Positions 58,601 through 64,000 of a stretch of DNA of 64,000 nucleotides are shown in pieces. Both the position numbers and the translations under genes were made by a program. Under the pieces are notes generated by a model. It made no database searches and had not been told where the DNA came from. It worked only from the letters and a program-made list of their open reading frames with translations. Position 1 is the first letter of the stretch, and each line of letters starts with the position of its first letter. This DNA comes from Lathyrus oleraceus (Eukaryota; Streptophyta; Magnoliopsida; Fabales; Fabaceae): NCBI RefSeq assembly GCF_024323335.1, contig NC_066579.1:353035400-353099399 (forward strand), in the 5' to 3' direction.

Positions 58601-60291
58601 TTGTGTGTGGTATGTTTCATGAGCATAGTCCATTATACTATGTCTCTAACATGCATTAACACCAAAATTCTATTGCCCGACCTCAAATAGTTGTGACTTC
58701 TATGTAAGTCCAATTATGATTGCTTAACATAGCGCTAATTTTTTGACACAAAAGGCATAGCATTCTAGTTAGTGAGATTGTAAGTCTCCCCTCTTTCATG
58801 GTATTGTGTGGAAACTTGGCATTTTTTCCTTCCATTGGAAGATGTCTTGTCTCAAGGATCCATGCTTGTGATAAGTTGGTTGAGTGTTCTCCAAAGAATG
58901 ACTTAAGACAAAAGAAAAAGCAAAATAATACTAACTTCTAACTTACTAACAACTAACATTTAATTTCAAGTCCTTTATTTTAATGCACTTTAATTTTTAA
59001 GTTCTATTCATTTGCCATTATTCATACCATTCTAATTGTTTATGTTAATGTCATTTTAACTTTGTCCACTTGGACCATATTGTGTGATATATCTTGTTTG
59101 TGTATATTTTGTTTGTTTGTGTGGTCTTTGACTATTAATGTACATAAATAACAACAAAAAACCCTAAAAAACTTTTGTATGGACTATTGACTTGATCTTG
59201 GACAATTGGACTTAGAATTTAGGCAACATTCCTATGCTAAAGGACTTGGCCAATGCAACTTTTGTGAAACCAAGTGCTTGCAATTTGAAACTTCATCTGA
59301 TACATCTTTGAAGATCCATTTGAGTTCATCTGCAACATGATCACTATGAAGCTGTTATTTTGAACCTGTGACTTGTGGAATTCATCTGCTACATGGGCTA
59401 ACTTGAAAGACATCATGGAGTGGCTAAGGCTTGGATGGGGCTATTATTATTTGATGCCTTGATCTTAAAGATAATATTGTATGCATTATTTGTGGCTTGA
59501 TTCTAATATCCAAGGGAATTTGGGATTTCTATAAGACATTCTTGTCTATTGGATTGCTACCCATTGGTCAGATCTTTTCAACTCTTAACTTTTAATTTTG
59601 TGCATAGGATTATTCTCTTCATCTCCTCCCCACTTCTTTAATTTCAAAATCTCTCCCCCTTTTAAAAGTTCTTCTTTGCTTTAGCTAGTTTTGTTCTAAA
59701 CTTTGACCACTTTGCAAACTAGAAACTTTGGCCTTATGCCATTGCATTTTCAAACTTTTTTTCTTAATCAAACTTGTAAATAAACTTAATTATACTTGAC
59801 TTAAACTTTCAAAAAAGCCAAAAAAGAACCAACTCATTCAAACCATTTTTAGGCCTTTGTTCATTTCAAACTTAATTTTTGTTAAAAGCAATGCATCCAC
59901 TTTGAAGGTTTTGATCCCTCATTTTTATGTTGGTACGTAGGCACAAGTCTGAAGGTCTTGTCAAACACAAATATAAGTAATTAATTCTTTTCTTATCCCC
60001 CCATTCTATTTGTTTGTAAACATCACTTTGTACAAAATACATACACACACAAAAAAGGGCTCCCTAGGAGTACCTAGGACACTTTGGGTGCTTACACATT
60101 CCCTCTGTGTAACCAACCTCCTTACCTGTAATCTATGACATTTTATTAGTTTTGATTTGAAAACTTCTTACTTTTGGGGTTTTGTTCGTACTTTTCCCTT
60201 TTCCCCTGGAAATAATAAAAGCGCGGTGATGACTCTTGTTATTTGATATCTAGCTTATCCATAGCTTGATGATCATGAATTTACCACTACA
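55629..60291 (+). mobile_element. P2 5' LTR (4663 bp)
   Basis: Runs TGTAAGACCCCAATTTTGACC...ATTTACCACTACA. It is uninterrupted and gives the reference for joining the split P1 LTR. TATA box at 57141-57150. U3 shows repeated blocks, for example 'ataggtca' at 56358 and 56550. No ORF is supported. Confidence 0.93.
57141..57150 (+). promoter_or_regulatory. TATA box of P2 5' LTR
   Basis: CTATAAATAC. This is the promoter position for P2 transcription. Confidence 0.7.
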
Positions 60292-60300
60292 GAAACTAAA

Positions 60301-60318
60301 TGGCGACTCTGCTGGGGA
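60301..60318 (+). other. P2 primer-binding site
   Basis: TGGCGACTCTGCTGGGGA, 9 nt after the LTR end. It is the same site as in M (42171-42187) with one base difference, and is consistent with the tRNA-Arg primer known for Ogre. Confidence 0.87.
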
Positions 60319-61157
60319 GTAGTATCCAGTGGGTTTAGCCTATTTTTTGTGTGTATACATTTGTATATATGTGATGTATATTTGTTTGTATGATATAATC
60401 TGCTTGTTGTGCTTGGTGATCTCTGGATGGTGAGATAAGTTCTAACCCGAACTTGAGTGCAATTAAGATAGGAGGATGGTATAGTCATGTTCGACTTGTA
60501 TGGAGTAGTCCTTAACAAGTTAGCTTGAGATCCATCTGCTCAGTGGAGACCCTTTTGGATTTGGAAATGTCACACAAGTATTTGTGGTTAGGCATTGCTA
60601 TCTCTAATTTGGGTCCGAGAAGCTAAGGACCGTTGAACATTTACCCCATCTTAGCCTATTTAGGACGTAGTGCGGAGATTGTTCAAGTGTAGACTTGATA
60701 ACAGTTGTTATGCGATACTACACTTAGACGAGTTTCTCTTGAGAATATTATGGGTCGATGAGTCAGTCATCTTAACCTGTAATATCTGATAGATGGAATT
60801 AAGACTCTGGGAACTTTTTAGAACATGAACTACAGGTTTTTATCCTTGGTTCACTCGTTTGGGATGGTTCTTACCCATACTCCATGCTCGTGACTTGCAA
60901 CAAACCCTTGATTCTTGGTTCATCCAATCAAGTCTTATCAATATCAATGGAACTTGGGTGTTGATAAGGTGTAAACCATAATCCACCAAAATGGATGATT
61001 GATCTTGACAATGACTTGATTAATCCTTTGACCTTTGTTTGCCTTGTGTGTGATCCCTTATTTGTGATTGTTGCATTCATGCATTCATGCGCATCATAAC
61101 ATTCATCATATGAAAATTTCAAGGAACTGAGGTATTATTTGCAAATATTTTCAGACC
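60319..61157 (+). other. P2 5' leader
   Basis: About 840 nt between PBS and the ORF1 ATG, homologous to the M leader. No supported ORF. Confidence 0.7.
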
Positions 61158-62660
61158 ATGGATTATGGACGAAGGAACACTAAGAAGTACAGTTTCAGAT
61201 GTCCCGACTTGAAAGAGTTAAGGAAGCTAGCATCTTTTGTATTAGATCTCTTGGACTTCAAACAACGCCATGGGAAGCTTTTATCTATCTTGTCTGTTGG
61301 TGTGGTTGAAGGACTCTTGAGTGTATTAGTGAAGTTCTACGACCCTCTCTATTGTTACTTCACTTTCCCAGATTATCATCTTGTGCCTACATTGGAGGAG
61401 TATGCCCATCTCTTGGGGATATCTGTTTCTAGTAGGGTGCCTTTTAGTGGATTGGAAGGGATTCCTAGATCTCATCTTATTGCTGAAGCTCTTCACTTGA
61501 AGAAGTCTGAGATAGAGGCTCATTGGGTAAAGAAAGGAGGTTTATTTGGGTTGCCATCTGATTTCCTCATCAAGGAAGCTATTGCCTTTGCTCAAGCCGG
61601 TAGTATGGACGCTTTTGAAGCTATCGTTGTGTTGCTCATTTATGGATTAGCTTTGTTCCCTAACATTGACGGTTTTGTTAATGTTAACGCCATTAGACTT
61701 TTCTTGATTGGGAATCCTGTGCCTACTTTGTTGGGTGATATGTATTTCTCTGTGCATCTAAGAAATTCTAAAGGTAGAGCAACTATTGTCTGTTGCATTC
61801 CTCTTCTGTACAAGTGGTTTATTTCGCACTTGCCTCAGACACCTACTTTTGTGGAGAACAAACAATGTCTACGGTGGTCTCAGAGACTTATGTCTCTCAC
61901 TAATGATGATATAGTTTGGTATGACCCTTCTTTGAGCAGTTTGGAGATTATTTATTGTTGTGGTGAATTCTCTAATGTGCCTCTCATTGGTACACAAGGA
62001 GGAATTAACTACAACCCTGCTTTGGCTCGTCGTCAACTTGGGTTCCCCTTGAGAGACAACTCTAATAACACTTTGTTAGAAGGTATTTTATATCAAGAGG
62101 GTAAAGATCCCCAACATTTGAAGCAGAAGATTGTGCATGCTTGGCATAATATGCATAGGAAAGGAAGATTCGAGTTTGGCCCGTGCAATTGTGTAGCTTT
62201 GGAAGCATACACTCTTTGGGTGAAGAAGAGAGATTTGGAGTTGAAAATGCCTTATCCTTGTGAGAGACCTATATCTATGGTTGTGGTTGAGACATTAACT
62301 CTCCCTAACTAAGATATAGAGGAGTTGGAAGACACACTCGCCAAGATGAAGCAAGAGAGGGATATGTGGGAAGAGCGTTTTCATGCTTTGAGTAAAAAGC
62401 ATGAAGAGTTGCAGTTGGAGTCTAAGGACAAAGATGCACTTATTGAGCTACTTGAAGACCGAGTTACAAAGAGACAAAGAGAGCAGGAGGTTTCATCTTC
62501 TAGCATGCCTCAGCCATCCGTTGCTTGGAAGAAGATTGTTGATCAGTTTGTCCTCGAGAAGACTCAGATGAAGGCTTCTTTTGAGACCGAGATTCGACGC
62601 ATTCGAAGGAAGTACGTGCCTACAGCCAGATCTTCTAACGTCGTTGTCAAGGATCCTTAG
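61158..62660 (+). pseudogene. P2 ORF1 (Ogre-specific ORF, one premature stop)
   Basis: ATG at 61158 in good context (ACCATGG). It encodes a ~500-residue protein with MDYGRRNTKKYSFRCPDLKE at the start. Hydrophobic blocks AFEAIVVLLIYGLALFPNID (about 61610) and WFISHLPQT are shared with M ORF1, as are CLRWSQRLMSLTNDD and GGINYNPALARRQLGFP. The C-terminal ~110 residues form a charged coiled coil. The single defect is TAA at 62310-62312, where M has Gln, fitting a C-to-T change. Otherwise the frame is open to 62660. Function unknown; I recall the fold being listed as a plant DUF. It is the best-preserved ORF1 here. Confidence 0.9.
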
Positions 62661-62893
62661 GATGACTAGTCTCCTTTTCTCTTGTATTTTTCATTTGGTT
62701 TCTAAAATTGTACTCAGTGTAATCCTTCCAATTATATAAATAAAAAGAGATTTTTGGTCATATCAAATTGTTTCAATTGTTGTTAAATATATATATTTAC
62801 AAATAATATAGTAAGTTCCTTGAAAAATATAAATAAATAAACAAGCATTGCATTCCATGCATAATTTGCATAAGCAGGGTTCTCTTTCGCCAG
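62661..62893 (+). other. P2 ORF1-gag spacer with acceptor-like site
   Basis: AT-rich spacer. It ends near TTTGCATAAGCAG (to 62877), which is conserved in M (GTGCATAAGCAG, ending 39609 on the minus strand). A GTACGT donor-like site lies upstream in ORF1 at 62612. No separate gene seen. Confidence 0.6.
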
Positions 62894-64000
62894 ATGTCTC
62901 ATTGGTGTTTCTTTTTTGCCTCAGCCAAGCTGACTCATCGATACAACACTCACGCCAATCATTTGAGAATCATGGAACATCTTGAGCAAGAGAACAGAGA
63001 GTTGAAGGACGAGATCACTCGACTGACTGCCATGATGGAGTCAGTATTGGCTGCTCAGAGCCAATCTTCTCCAACGCCCGCAACTCCTCCTCCTCAGAGG
63101 ACTGTTATTTCAGAGGTGGCTACCTCTACCATGCCTGCTGCTACCGCTCACTTTGCATATGCTATGCCTGCCGGATTCCCGTGGGGAGTGCCGCCAAACT
63201 TCATGCCTGAAGGCTTTGCGCCCACTTTTGCTTCTATGCCAGCATCTAGCCCGGTCATGTCTATGCCACCTCCCGTTGTGCATACTTTACCTCGTGTAGA
63301 GGACACCGTTTATCATTCCGATCCGTCTGAGGGCCCAGACGTATATGAGAAAATGGACAAGATGAAGGATCAGTTTCTTGAGTTGCGCAAGGAATTGAAG
63401 ACGTTGAGAAGTAAGGACTTGTTTGGGAAAAGTGCTGTTGAGTTATGTCCGGTGTCGAATGTGAAGATTCCGGTGAAATTCAAAGTGCCTGAATTTGAAA
63501 AATACAAAGAGAACACATGTCCTCTCAGTCATCTAGTGATGTATGCCCGCAAGATGTCTACCCAAACTGACAATGATCAACTGTTGATACACTACTTCCA
63601 ATACAGTTTGACTGGTGCTGCACTCCGATGGTATATGGGGTTGGACAGTGCAAGCATTCGCACTTTCAACGACTTGGGAGAAGCTTTTGTCAAAAAGTGT
63701 ATGTATAATATGAATATGGCGCCTGATAGAGACTAGTTGAGGTCTATGTCTCAGAAGGATAAGGAGACATTCAAAGAGTATGCGCAGAGGTAGAGAGAAT
63801 TGGCTGCTCAGATCACTCCTCCTTTAGAGGAGAAAGAGATGACAAAGATATTTTTGAAGACCCTGAGTTCATTTTATTATGAACGTATGATTGCCAGTGC
63901 CCCCAGTGACTTTACCGAAATGGTAAACATGGGGATGAGGCTTGAAGAAGGTGTTCGAGAAGGACGTTTGTCAAAGGAGGAAGCATCATCGAGTAAGAGA
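62894..64000 (+). pseudogene. gag: P2 gag, N-terminal part (two premature stops; runs off window)
   Basis: First ATG at 62894. A zipper-like helix (HLEQENRELKDEITRLTAMM) is followed by a Pro/Ser-rich region and the retrotransposon-gag core (KDLFGKSAVELC, FKVPEFEKY, ALRWYMGLDSASIRTFNDLG). The frame continues past stops at 63734 (where M has Gln) and 63791 (where M has Trp) to the window end, reaching EGVREGRLSKEEASS. The zinc-knuckle and protease must lie beyond 64000. Upstream the frame stays open to the acceptor-like site at 62877, as it does in M. Confidence 0.9.

Larger units (their letters stand above)
55629..64000 (+). mobile_element. Element P2: Ogre retrotransposon, 5' part (continues beyond window)
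   Basis: Contains a complete 5' LTR, PBS, leader, ORF1 and the start of gag, in the canonical Ogre order. It is inserted in the Mx copia LTR. ORF1 and gag each carry premature stops, so it is not autonomous. Pol, the 3' UTR and the 3' LTR lie outside. Confidence 0.93.

Overview
This window is eukaryotic repetitive DNA, almost certainly from a large legume genome. Pea, vetch and Lathyrus relatives (tribe Fabeae) fit best because Ogre-type Ty3/gypsy elements dominate there. It is AT-rich and I could not identify a host gene, rRNA or tRNA gene. Essentially every base can be assigned to an LTR retrotransposon, and all coding regions are broken by stops, frameshifts, deletions or insertions.

Layout, with my own labels. 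C (1-3528, minus) is a partial Ogre-like LTR that cuts the pol gene of P1. P1 (plus) has pol at 3529-6686, a 3' UTR to 9640, a polypurine tract, and a 3' LTR split into 9655-9774 and 46973-51557. M (minus, 9775-46967, flanked by GAGAT duplications) is the Ogre element that splits that LTR. It has two ~4.8-kb LTRs, a PBS, ORF1, part of gag, and RT/RNH/INT. S (20530-22390, flanked by AGAAT) is a solo Ty1/copia LTR sitting in M's RT. E2 (plus, about 23311-34343) is a second Ogre-clade element with gag end, protease, an in-frame-restoring intron, pol, tandem repeats and its own 2.9-kb 3' LTR. Q (34344-38670, minus) is part of another LTR, which E2 entered and which itself interrupts M's gag. Mx (51558-55628, plus) is the 3' end of a SIRE/Maximus-like copia element with an env-like ORF and partial LTR. 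P2 (55629 to the window end, plus) is a further Ogre inserted in Mx's LTR, with LTR, PBS, ORF1 and the start of gag.

The nesting order is Mx > P1 > M > Q > E2, five levels deep, with C in P1, S in M and P2 in Mx as side insertions. A large deletion later joined E2's gag to M's intron.

The Ogre assignment rests on very long LTRs, a TGGCRACTCTGCTGGGG primer-binding site, an extra ORF1 before gag, a spliceable intron between protease and RT, and a second (aRNH-type) RNase H after the usual one. The most unexpected signal is non-coding. The 3' UTRs of P1, M and E2 carry arrays of short inverted repeats with a near-constant loop, C(A/G)GTAA, and stems that differ but stay complementary. The LTRs of E2, S and C carry other clusters of small CG-rich inverted repeats. 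These look like families of covarying hairpins and deserve a formal structure test.
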